Positions 34,016 to 41,494 of a stretch of 64,000 bases of DNA are shown piece by piece. Numbering within the stretch: position 1 is the first letter of the stretch; every line of letters starts with the position of its first letter. The notes below the pieces were generated by a model. It was not told the origin of the DNA, searched no databases, and worked only from the letters and a program-made list of their open reading frames with translations. Both the position numbers and the translations under genes were made by a program. Origin of the DNA: Corallincola platygyrae (GTDB taxonomy: Bacteria > Pseudomonadota > Gammaproteobacteria > Enterobacterales > Neiellaceae); the NCBI RefSeq assembly GCF_039544265.1, contig NZ_BAABLI010000017.1, positions 251,640 to 315,639 on the forward strand, written 5' to 3'.

Positions 34016-37000
34016 CTAAGGCGACTCAGTCTCGAAATAGAAGGCTTGGCGAGATTTTGCTGGGCCATTAACTTCGGTCATTTTCGTGGCATCGAATAAT
34101 CGGCCACCCACCATGGTGTAAACCACTTTCTCAGATTGGCGGATGTCTTTCAGTGGGTCTCCATCAATGACCATTAAGTCAGCAAGTTTTCCTACTTTCA
34201 ACGAACCCAGTTCGTCGTCCAATCCCAAGGTCTTGGCCGCATTTATGGTGCCTGTTGCGAGCGCCTGCATTGCGGTCATCCCTCCCTGGTGGAACATCCA
34301 GATCTCCCAGTGAGCAGCCAAACCTTCTCGCTGACCATGAGCCCCCATGTTGGCAATCACGCCCTGGTCCATTAGTTCTTTCGCTACACGCGCAACATTA
34401 AAGTGGTTGTAGTGGTGCAGGGGGGCGATGGGGCGGCGCATTGCGCGAGGCTGGAGAATGTCGCCGGGTACATACTTAATCAGTTTTTCATGCAGCCAGA
34501 TCTCTTCATGTGCATACCAGTAGTTCTCTCCGGCAATACCGCCAAATGCAACGCCCATGGTGGGTGTGTACGCCGTTTTGACCTGGGACCACAGCTGTTT
34601 TATGTCGTCATAGACCTTTGCCGTTGGGATGGAATGCTCAATGGTGGTGTGTCCATCCACCAGCATGGTCAGGTTATGCTGGAGTAGAGATCCGCCTTCC
34701 GGCACTACCAGCATGTTCATTTCCCGGGCGGCTTGAATGATCTTCTGGCGTTGGTCTCGCCGGGGTTGGTTGTAGCTCTTCACACTGAATGCACCCGCAC
34801 GTTTCAAACGTTCCACGTGGAACCGTGCATCTTCCAATGTTTCGATTTTCGCTGTCAGCCCAGGATATTCAGCACCATAAAGAATTGCGCCGGTAGAGAA
34901 TATTCGGGGGGCTACGATATAACCGGCTCTTTGAAGTTCGCTGGCCGCGAATATCTCAGTAGTATCATTCGATGGGTCGTGCAGTGTGGTCACGCCAAAG
35001 GTGAGGGCGGCGTAGTTTTTCCAGTTTTGCTGCGGAATAATCTCGTCGCTACCTTGGGCGCCATGTGCGTGGGCATCAATCAATCCAGGCATCAGTGTTT
35101 TACCTGTGATATCGATAATGATGGCGTCGGCTGGGATCTGTACCTTGCCTTTCTCGCCCAAGGCGATGATGCGCTTACCATCAACCACCAGGGTGCCGTT
35201 CTTTATCACCTTGCCCTTTTCCATGGTGATAATGTTACCGCCGACAAAAGCGATCTTGTTTCTCGGCTGGTAACTGCGCTGCATGAAGCCTATGTACTGG
35301 CCATTTTGAGATAGCGACAACAGATCCAACTCGTCTGATGGGCTGTTAAGCGCAAACATGTTTTTCGCAGATTGACTGAACAGTTCTGGGCCCAGCGTCC
35401 AGTAAATCACCTCACTGTCGGCGGTCCAACTGATGCTCTCTCCCGCTTTTTTAGATAGTTGGGTGACAGGTACATTGGTACCTTCAGGGGAGAGTGCTAT
35501 CGCTTCGCCCCGTTCAATAAAGGGGGTGACATAGATGCGAAAACCTTCGGCAAAAGCGAGTTGTTTGCCGTTGGGGCTGAGCTTGTATTCTGTCGCACGT
35601 TTGTTGGTGTAGTGAACCTTGTAGTTGTAACCATTCAGATCGACACTGATAAGCTGTGGTGACTCAGCAATCTCGGTCAAATAAACACGGTCACTGCTGG
35701 CGCCAAACTGTGGTGAAAATCCTTTTTCTGTGACCAACTCAGGAACAGCGTTTTGTTTGTTATCCAGCTCTATCTTGTAGATCCCAGGGCGCTGCGACCA
35801 GCTATGGGAAAGTAGACTGTTGCCAACCACCTTTCGATAGACAGCTGTCTTACCATCGGCAGAAAACGTCGGTTCAATGTATTTACCCGGTTCATTGGTC
35901 AGTACCGTTTCATTTTTTGATTCGACATCCACCACCCGCACACTGCCTTGGCGTTGGTCATGCCAGGTGGTGTAGATCAGCTTTTTGCCATCTCTTGACC
36001 ATTGCGGGTAAAGCTCAAAGTGGCTTTCCTGTTTGGTCAGGCGCTGAGGTTTGCCGTAAGGCAGCTCTTTCAGCCAAAGCTTACCCAATGCTTCGAATAC
36101 CAGGTTGTAACCAGAAGGCGATACCTGAGTAAAGCGCACCATTTTGACTTCAAAGTTGCCTGGCGATACACGTTGTTTGTAGCTCAGCGCCCGTTGAACC
36201 TGCTTCTCTGTCTGCACATGAAAGTCGACTTCGCGGCTATCACCAGACGACAAACTCAGCTCATGGATTTTACCCTTGGCCCAAAAATAGATGCGATCAC
36301 CTTTAGGGTGCCAGGCCAGCGTGGGATACACGCCGTGTATTGCCCAGGTTTCCTGCATATCTCGGTCAAGCTGATCGTAAATAACCTTACTGCTGCCCGA
36401 GCGTATATCGTGCAACATCAATACGGACTGGAAATCCTGGCGGGTGATATAGGCGAGATAATTACCATCGGGGCTGGGCGTTGGGCGGATGGCGCCGCCG
36501 GGTCGCTTGATAACAACCTTTATCTCGCCAGTTTCACGATCATAACGCTTGATGGTGTAGATGCCTTTAATTGAATCCTTGGAGTAGTGGAAGGTCTTAC
36601 CCGGTGTCGCGTCCTGGCTGAAATAGATATAGCGACCGTCAGGCGAAAACGCCGGTTCGCCCAGATCTTTTTCATCATTGGGACGGCTGGTGAGTTTCAG
36701 GCCGCTGCCACCGCGCAGGTGGTATTGCCAAACCTCGCCAGCACCGAGTGAACGACTTGCAGTAAAGTGTTTACGCACCACCAGAGTTTCACCATCCGGA
36801 CTCCATGCCGGACTGTTAACCAGTCTGAAAGTTTCTTTACTTACCTGGTGTAGTTTGCCGGTCTGCCACTCCATCAACCATAAGTTGTCACCGCCATCGC
36901 GGTCCGAAGTAAATGCCAATAATTTACCGTCGGGGCTGAATCTCGGCTGCATATCCCAGGCAATCCCTTGGGTTAAGGGGATTGCATCGCCCCCTTCAAT

Positions 37001-37207
37001 CGGCAACTTGTATAGGTCACCTAACAGGTCGAAGACCAGCCAACGCCCATCAGGGCTGATGTCCAGGTTCATCCAGGTGCCTTCGCTGACATCAATTAAT
37101 GCCTGATCAAATACACCCGTTGGGTTGTTGACATCCCATGATTCTTCCTGGGCCACCAATGACAGAGAAAACAGCGTTAAGCTGATAAAACTAAGCAACT
37201 TTTTCAT
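34016..37207 (-). CDS. exported TolB-type beta-propeller fused to a metal-dependent amidohydrolase
   Basis: This large 1063-residue protein has a signal peptide (LLSFISLTLFSLSLVAQ). Its first two thirds (about 25-660) are repeated PD40/TolB-like blades of the type FSPDGRYIYFSQD, LSPNGKQLAF and WSRDGKKLIYTTW. The last third (about 665-1050) is an amidohydrolase: LMPGLIDAHAHG (metal HxH), a Lys in FSVKSYNQ that may be carbamylated, GHTTIEHS, and the GSLKVGKLADLMVIDGDPL closing strand. Members are common in marine gammaproteobacteria. Periplasmic peptidase or prolidase activity is a guess. It carries a parS-like site at 34809. Confidence 0.88.
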   Translation of the reverse strand: MKKLLSFISLTLFSLSLVAQEESWDVNNPTGVFDQALIDVSEGTWMNLDISPDGRWLVFDLLGDLYKLPIEGGDAIPLTQGIAWDMQPRFSPDGKLLAFTSDRDGGDNLWLMEWQTGKLHQVSKETFRLVNSPAWSPDGETLVVRKHFTASRSLGAGEVWQYHLRGGSGLKLTSRPNDEKDLGEPAFSPDGRYIYFSQDATPGKTFHYSKDSIKGIYTIKRYDRETGEIKVVIKRPGGAIRPTPSPDGNYLAYITRQDFQSVLMLHDIRSGSSKVIYDQLDRDMQETWAIHGVYPTLAWHPKGDRIYFWAKGKIHELSLSSGDSREVDFHVQTEKQVQRALSYKQRVSPGNFEVKMVRFTQVSPSGYNLVFEALGKLWLKELPYGKPQRLTKQESHFELYPQWSRDGKKLIYTTWHDQRQGSVRVVDVESKNETVLTNEPGKYIEPTFSADGKTAVYRKVVGNSLLSHSWSQRPGIYKIELDNKQNAVPELVTEKGFSPQFGASSDRVYLTEIAESPQLISVDLNGYNYKVHYTNKRATEYKLSPNGKQLAFAEGFRIYVTPFIERGEAIALSPEGTNVPVTQLSKKAGESISWTADSEVIYWTLGPELFSQSAKNMFALNSPSDELDLLSLSQNGQYIGFMQRSYQPRNKIAFVGGNIITMEKGKVIKNGTLVVDGKRIIALGEKGKVQIPADAIIIDITGKTLMPGLIDAHAHGAQGSDEIIPQQNWKNYAALTFGVTTLHDPSNDTTEIFAASELQRAGYIVAPRIFSTGAILYGAEYPGLTAKIETLEDARFHVERLKRAGAFSVKSYNQPRRDQRQKIIQAAREMNMLVVPEGGSLLQHNLTMLVDGHTTIEHSIPTAKVYDDIKQLWSQVKTAYTPTMGVAFGGIAGENYWYAHEEIWLHEKLIKYVPGDILQPRAMRRPIAPLHHYNHFNVARVAKELMDQGVIANMGAHGQREGLAAHWEIWMFHQGGMTAMQALATGTINAAKTLGLDDELGSLKVGKLADLMVIDGDPLKDIRQSEKVVYTMVGGRLFDATKMTEVNGPAKSRQAFYFETESP
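34809..34824. promoter_or_regulatory. parS: parS-like centromere site 3 (inside amidohydrolase gene)
   Basis: CGTTCCACGTGGAACC contains the perfect 14-base palindrome GTTCCACGTGGAAC (34810-34823), the core of Pseudomonas-type parS. The outer bases are C/C rather than T/A. It lies about 11.5 kb from the recF pair. In the host gene it encodes RFHVER. Confidence 0.8.
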
Positions 37208-37384
37208 GATTTTAGAGCAGAGGATTCACCGCTAACAGAACTCCGCATACCTTGCCCTGACTGGGCTGACGACGCAAGTTTATCGCCCGCAAAATTGGAC
37301 AAATATACATCACCTACTACATTAGAAAGATAAGATATATGTAATCACAACCCGCTTAGGATCGAGTGGGAGTAGGTTAGGGAT

Positions 37385-37924
37385 ATGCTAAAGCAATGGT
37401 TAGTATTGTTTACCTTGTTGTGGTTGGTTTCGCCGCCAGTAGTCAGTAAGGTTTATCGTTGTTCCGGTGCTTATGGTGATGAGTATCGCGATGTGCCGTG
37501 CAATGAGAATCAAGAAAAGCGACAGTCGGCAGAGTACAAAGTCGGTTCCGGGGTTATTTCCCGCCTTTCTTTAAGAACTCTATCAGGGGTTTGGTGTAAT
37601 TACGCCAAGTCCAATTCTATTAGTGGTACCCGTGACTACAGCGATCCCGATCGTTGGGAGTTGGGGATGGATGGCCAGCTAGAGATTCAGGATTTAGATC
37701 AGTTCTCTGATAACGCATCCAGCCGCTTCCGTTTACATGGCCGCAGTATCCATGTATCGGAAAGAGCGCTGGGCCGAATGGCGGTTGCCGACTTCACCGG
37801 CGACGAGATGGTGTTGTTAGGAGATACTACCTATCTGTTCATGCGCCGAGGTGGTTGTCCTGAGTACGCGGTTGACCAAGATGTGGCATCAGCGTCACCC
37901 TTGTCAGGTGAGCCGCTGAATTAG
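37385..37924 (+). CDS. exported protein with DUF4124-like N-terminus
   Basis: The 179-residue protein has a signal peptide (WLVLFTLLWLVSPPVVS) followed by KVYRCSGAYGDEYRDVPCNE, which resembles the start of DUF4124 proteins (YKC..DGNG...DKPC). The rest (about 55-165) is a predicted beta-rich domain with two more Cys. I do not recognise it. The gene is divergent from the amidohydrolase gene across 177 bases. Its last four bases overlap the convergent tusA stop. Confidence 0.65.
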   Translation: MLKQWLVLFTLLWLVSPPVVSKVYRCSGAYGDEYRDVPCNENQEKRQSAEYKVGSGVISRLSLRTLSGVWCNYAKSNSISGTRDYSDPDRWELGMDGQLEIQDLDQFSDNASSRFRLHGRSIHVSERALGRMAVADFTGDEMVLLGDTTYLFMRRGGCPEYAVDQDVASASPLSGEPLN

Positions 37925-38166
37925 CCTTTTCTTACCAGGTATTGATAGGGCTTCTGTTCGGTTTGTGCGGCGACCAGCTGGTGGTCCATAAATTCGCAAA
38001 AGCTTGGAATATCGCGAGTGGTGGATGGATCGTCTGCGGTTACCAGAAGCGCTTGGCCACTTTCCATCTCTCGAATCGATTTTCTTACCATCATTACGGG
38101 CTCTGGGCATCGCAAGCCGATGGCATCTAACTCTTTATCGAAGGTTGTAAATAAGGATGGGTTCAT
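37921..38166 (-). CDS. tusA: sulfur carrier protein TusA
   Basis: TusA relays persulfide sulfur from IscS to the TusBCD complex for 2-thiouridine at U34 of tRNA. The 81-residue protein has the family motif LDAIGLRCPEPVMMVRK with the sulfur-carrying Cys20 and the conserved Asp/Thr segment VTADDPSTTRDIPSFC. Length equals E. coli TusA (81). It stands as a single gene on the minus strand. Confidence 0.95.
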   Translation of the reverse strand: MNPSLFTTFDKELDAIGLRCPEPVMMVRKSIREMESGQALLVTADDPSTTRDIPSFCEFMDHQLVAAQTEQKPYQYLVRKG

Positions 38167-38209
38167 GATGACTCCTGTGTTCAGGGCTCATCATAGTTAG
38201 CGAGTAAAA

Positions 38210-39148
38210 TTATTCAACTTCGAACTTAACTGAGCGGTTACGGCCGCCTTCTTTCGCCTTGTAAAGTGCGGAATCAGCTTGAGCGATCATCTTCTCATGG
38301 TTCTTCTGAGAGAGATCGAATTGAGTGACTCCCAGACTGATTGTGACCGGGAGGACTTGCTCTTCAAACGTAAATTCTTTGTCAGCAATTCTTGTTCTAA
38401 TACGTTCTGCTACCACCATTGCTTGGTCCAAGCTGGTATCGGGAAGCACGATGCCAAACTCTTCACCACCATAACGCCCTGCTAGATCAGTTGTACGCAG
38501 GGCATCAGTCAGTTGTTTGGCTGTTTCAACTAATACGTGATCACCTGCCTGGTGGCCATATACGTCATTGATTGATTTGAACTTATCTAAATCAAACATG
38601 ATCAGGCTGAGGTGGCCGCCATGGCGAACAACTCGAGAAAACTCGATCGAAAGCCGTTCTTCCCAATAGCGACGGTTGGAGATTTGAGTCAGGCCATCGG
38701 TGCGACTCGATTTCTCCAACTTGCTCATCGTGGTGTTGAGTTCACCCTGATAGAAGCAAACGTCGGTTGCGTCTTCAATGATGATACAAACCTGGGTAAC
38801 CGTGCCCATCTCATCTTTCAGCGGCAAAAAGCTACAGTTCTGAGCCATATGCTGGCTTGCCGTCGTGATAGGGCGGCTGTGAGGCATTTCAAAAAGGTGG
38901 TGTCTTTGTTCCCATGAGCTGAAGGTGGGTGTTCCCAGCAGGAAAACGCCCTGAAGCTTTCTACGTAATGAGGGTTTTGGCAGTTCTGGAAAGACATCAA
39001 ACAGGCTCTTTCCTACCACATCGTCATTGCCACGACCGCTGTGTATCTGGAGAAAGCGGTTCCAGTAATCGATTTCCATATCGGAGTTGATCACTAGAAC
39101 ACCAGCGTTGATTTGGTCGAGGATGATGCCGTGTAACTGCTCTGTCAT
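38210..39148 (-). CDS. diguanylate cyclase with PAS domain
   Basis: This enzyme makes cyclic-di-GMP. The 312 residues comprise a PAS domain (about 5-130; IILDQINAGVLVINSDMEIDYWN) and a GGDEF domain (about 145-308). The active site reads GRYGGEEFGIVL, and the inhibitory I-site RTTD sits exactly five residues before GGEEF, so product inhibition is expected. There is no membrane segment, so it is cytoplasmic. It is the third gene of an operon with a CheY-like receiver and a CheC-like protein, ten bases after the latter. Confidence 0.93.
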   Translation of the reverse strand: MTEQLHGIILDQINAGVLVINSDMEIDYWNRFLQIHSGRGNDDVVGKSLFDVFPELPKPSLRRKLQGVFLLGTPTFSSWEQRHHLFEMPHSRPITTASQHMAQNCSFLPLKDEMGTVTQVCIIIEDATDVCFYQGELNTTMSKLEKSSRTDGLTQISNRRYWEERLSIEFSRVVRHGGHLSLIMFDLDKFKSINDVYGHQAGDHVLVETAKQLTDALRTTDLAGRYGGEEFGIVLPDTSLDQAMVVAERIRTRIADKEFTFEEQVLPVTISLGVTQFDLSQKNHEKMIAQADSALYKAKEGGRNRSVKFEVE

Positions 39149-39158
39149 TCGTCAATAA

Positions 39159-39773
39159 TCAAAAATCTTCGAGGATCTCGTCGAGAACCTGCTTCAATAC
39201 TTCAACTGCAGTTCCAGGGAACAGCAGCAACATGTCACAGTTAAACGAGTGATCCGTCACCAGATAGCTGATATTTACTTTCAGTGCGTACTCCCAGTTG
39301 AAGGTTTTCTCCTCCAACATCTTAGCGATGCCATGCTCTTGCAGCATCATCACGCGCGGGGCACTGTAACTGAGCGCTGTTTCCAGCTGCTCTGCCAAAC
39401 CTTCAAGAAAGGTGGTGGTCAGCAGTGAACTGATATCGGTCAGTTGCTCGGTGTGGGTGGCTTCATCTTCGGTATAACCAAGCAGATCAGCAATTTCATC
39501 TGCATTGATTTTACTGTAGATAAGCAATGCCTCACCGCGGAGACCTTCTGCACCAGAGAAGCCCTGGCTAACCAGAGAAACCGCGTCTTGCTCATATTTA
39601 ACGGCAAGCATGTCGGTGACTTCTTTGGTTGAAACCAGCTCAATATTCGGCACTTCTAAGTGAACAAACGTCTCCAGAAAGCGTGCTAGCTTATCGCTGG
39701 CTTGCCCCATGGCCACATTGATCACTTCTTGAAGACAATCCCTCTGGTCTTCAGTAATTGTTTGGCTACTCAT
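39159..39773 (-). CDS. CheC-like phosphatase/chemotaxis-type protein
   Basis: CheC proteins dephosphorylate CheY-P. The 204-residue protein shows one good CheC active-site motif near the N-terminus (CLQEVINVAMGQASDKLA, Glu16 and Asn19). The second repeat, at about residue 115 (DISSLLTTTFLEGLAEQL), aligns but lacks the Glu/Asn pair, so probably only one site is active. Its start overlaps the stop of the receiver gene (ATGA), which ties the two as a likely kinase-output and phosphatase pair. Its target need not be flagellar, since no other chemotaxis gene is near. Confidence 0.82.
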   Translation of the reverse strand: MSSQTITEDQRDCLQEVINVAMGQASDKLARFLETFVHLEVPNIELVSTKEVTDMLAVKYEQDAVSLVSQGFSGAEGLRGEALLIYSKINADEIADLLGYTEDEATHTEQLTDISSLLTTTFLEGLAEQLETALSYSAPRVMMLQEHGIAKMLEEKTFNWEYALKVNISYLVTDHSFNCDMLLLFPGTAVEVLKQVLDEILEDF

Positions 39774-40135
39774 AAAAGTCCGAACTTATTAAGAATCTCA
39801 GTCAGCTTAACTCGGTTGACTGGCTTATGGATAAAGTCGAGTGCTCCTAAATCCATCACACGCTTTTTCATCTCGGGCTGAATGTCTGCAGAGATAACGA
39901 TGACGAACACTTCGAGCTTCTCATTTTTTATCGTTTCAAGAACACCGATGCCGTCAAGTTCTGGCATGGTCAAGTCGAGAAAAAGTAATGCTACGTGCTG
40001 TTGCCTAAGAATCTCCACCGCTTCCAAGCCATGCTTGGCAAAGGTAACTTCGACATCCCAACCTTCTGGCAAACTTTTTTTGACCTGCTTGCGCGCCAAC
40101 GCTGAATCATCACAGATCAATATGGGTAGCGACAT
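39770..40135 (-). CDS. single-domain response regulator (CheY-like)
   Basis: This 121-residue receiver has no output domain. Acidic Asp9/Asp10, phospho-acceptor Asp54 (LLFLDLTMPELDG), the switch Ser in VIVISAD and Lys in FIHKPVNR are all present, so it should be phosphorylated. It is the first gene of the receiver-CheC-GGDEF operon. No cognate kinase is adjacent. Confidence 0.93.
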   Translation of the reverse strand: MSLPILICDDSALARKQVKKSLPEGWDVEVTFAKHGLEAVEILRQQHVALLFLDLTMPELDGIGVLETIKNEKLEVFVIVISADIQPEMKKRVMDLGALDFIHKPVNRVKLTEILNKFGLL

Positions 40136-40239
40136 TCCTCACCCTTAAAATGGTTATTTAACTCACTAAGATATAGACAAGGTTTTATAGCATAGGGGTT
40201 GGCGACTGCCTACCCCCGAGGATTTGGCTTTGTGAAGCG

Positions 40240-40268
40240 AGTCGACCCCAGACTAAAAAGGGTCGACT
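40240..40268. repeat. inverted and direct repeat downstream of fadA
   Basis: AGTCGACCC (40240-40248) is followed by GGGTCGACT (40260-40268), a nine-pair stem. In addition GTCGACCCCAGAC (40241-40253) and GTCGACTCCAGAC (40262-40274) are near-identical direct repeats. No T-run on either outer flank makes it a poor terminator. It may still cap the fadBA transcript. The rest of this 177-base gap shows nothing clear. Confidence 0.5.
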
Positions 40269-40312
40269 CCAGACAGGTTTTAGCAATCCATTAGCACCGT
40301 TTTAATATCAAG

Positions 40313-41476
40313 CTATACGCGCTCAAATACGGTAGCTATGCCCTGACCAAGGCCAATACACATGGTTGCCAGACCAAGTGTGGCATCCTTCTCTTCCATC
40401 AGGTTAAGTAAGGTGGTTGAGATCCGTGTACCGGAGCAGCCTAATGGGTGTCCCAGTGCGATGGCGCCACCATTAAGGTTGACCTTCTCATCTACCTGCT
40501 CAAGCAGGCCCAGACCCTTAGCACACGGCAGCGACTGCGCGGCAAAGGCTTCGTTCAGCTCTACCAGGTCGATGTCTGCCATGCTAAGACCACTGCGTTT
40601 GAGGGCTTTTTGGGTAGCGGGTACCGGTCCGTAACCCATGATGGATGGATCGCAACCCGCCACTGCCATTGCTCGGATCTTGGCACGGATCGGTAATCCC
40701 AGCGCTTTGGCGCGTTCTTCAGACATCACCAGCATGGCCGAGGCGCCATCAGATAGTGCTGAAGAGGTGCCCGCGGTGACTGTACCGTTAGCCGGATCGA
40801 ATACCGGACGTAGCGCGGCCAGCGATTCTACAGTGGTCTCAGGACGGATCACTTCGTCATGAACCACCTGGATCAGGGTGCCATCGGCATCGTGACCTTC
40901 TGTCGGCAGGATCTCCTTAGCAAAACGTCCTTCAATGGTGGCAGCATGTGCACGCTGATGTGATCGGGCACCAAAGGCATCCTGCTGCTCGCGGGTAATG
41001 CCGTGCAGGCGACCCAACATCTCAGCGGTCAGTCCCATCATGCCAGCAGCCTTGGCCACCGAGCGGCTTAGCCCAGGGTGGAAGTCGACGCCGTGGGACA
41101 TAGGCACGTGCCCCATATGCTCAACACCGCCGACAATAAACACGTCACCCATGTCAGTCATTATCGACTTGGCAGCATCGTGCAGCGCCTGCATTGAGGA
41201 GCCACACAAGCGGTTAACCGTAACTGCACCAGCTGAGCGGGGCAGCCCGGCTAATAGCGCGGCGTTACGTGCCACGTTGAAGCCCTGTTCCAGTGTTTGC
41301 TGAACACAGCCCCAGATCACGTCTTCAATCTCGTTAGGGTCGAGGTTAGGGTTACGGTTAAGCAACCCTGTCATTAGGTGTGCAGAGAGATCTTCTGCAC
41401 GAACGTTACGGAACACACCCCCTTTAGAGCGGCCCATAGGTGTTCTGATGCAATCGACAATTACTGCGTTTTTCAT
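40313..41476 (-). CDS. fadA: 3-ketoacyl-CoA thiolase FadA
   Basis: FadA is the beta subunit of the aerobic fatty-acid oxidation complex and releases acetyl-CoA. The 387 residues, the E. coli length, have the nucleophilic Cys in VNRLCGSSMQALH (about 91), GGVEHMGHVPM, the His in NLNGGAIALGHPLGCSG and the C-terminal Cys in LATMCIGLGQG. It follows fadB by 18 bases. Confidence 0.98.
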   Translation of the reverse strand: MKNAVIVDCIRTPMGRSKGGVFRNVRAEDLSAHLMTGLLNRNPNLDPNEIEDVIWGCVQQTLEQGFNVARNAALLAGLPRSAGAVTVNRLCGSSMQALHDAAKSIMTDMGDVFIVGGVEHMGHVPMSHGVDFHPGLSRSVAKAAGMMGLTAEMLGRLHGITREQQDAFGARSHQRAHAATIEGRFAKEILPTEGHDADGTLIQVVHDEVIRPETTVESLAALRPVFDPANGTVTAGTSSALSDGASAMLVMSEERAKALGLPIRAKIRAMAVAGCDPSIMGYGPVPATQKALKRSGLSMADIDLVELNEAFAAQSLPCAKGLGLLEQVDEKVNLNGGAIALGHPLGCSGTRISTTLLNLMEEKDATLGLATMCIGLGQGIATVFERV

Positions 41477-41494
41477 TGTTCTATCCTCTCTGCC

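Noticed and set aside
41101..41116. GGCACGTGCC in fadA as another parS
   Set aside because: Only the CACGTG centre agrees; the flanking GTTYC/GRAAC arms are missing.
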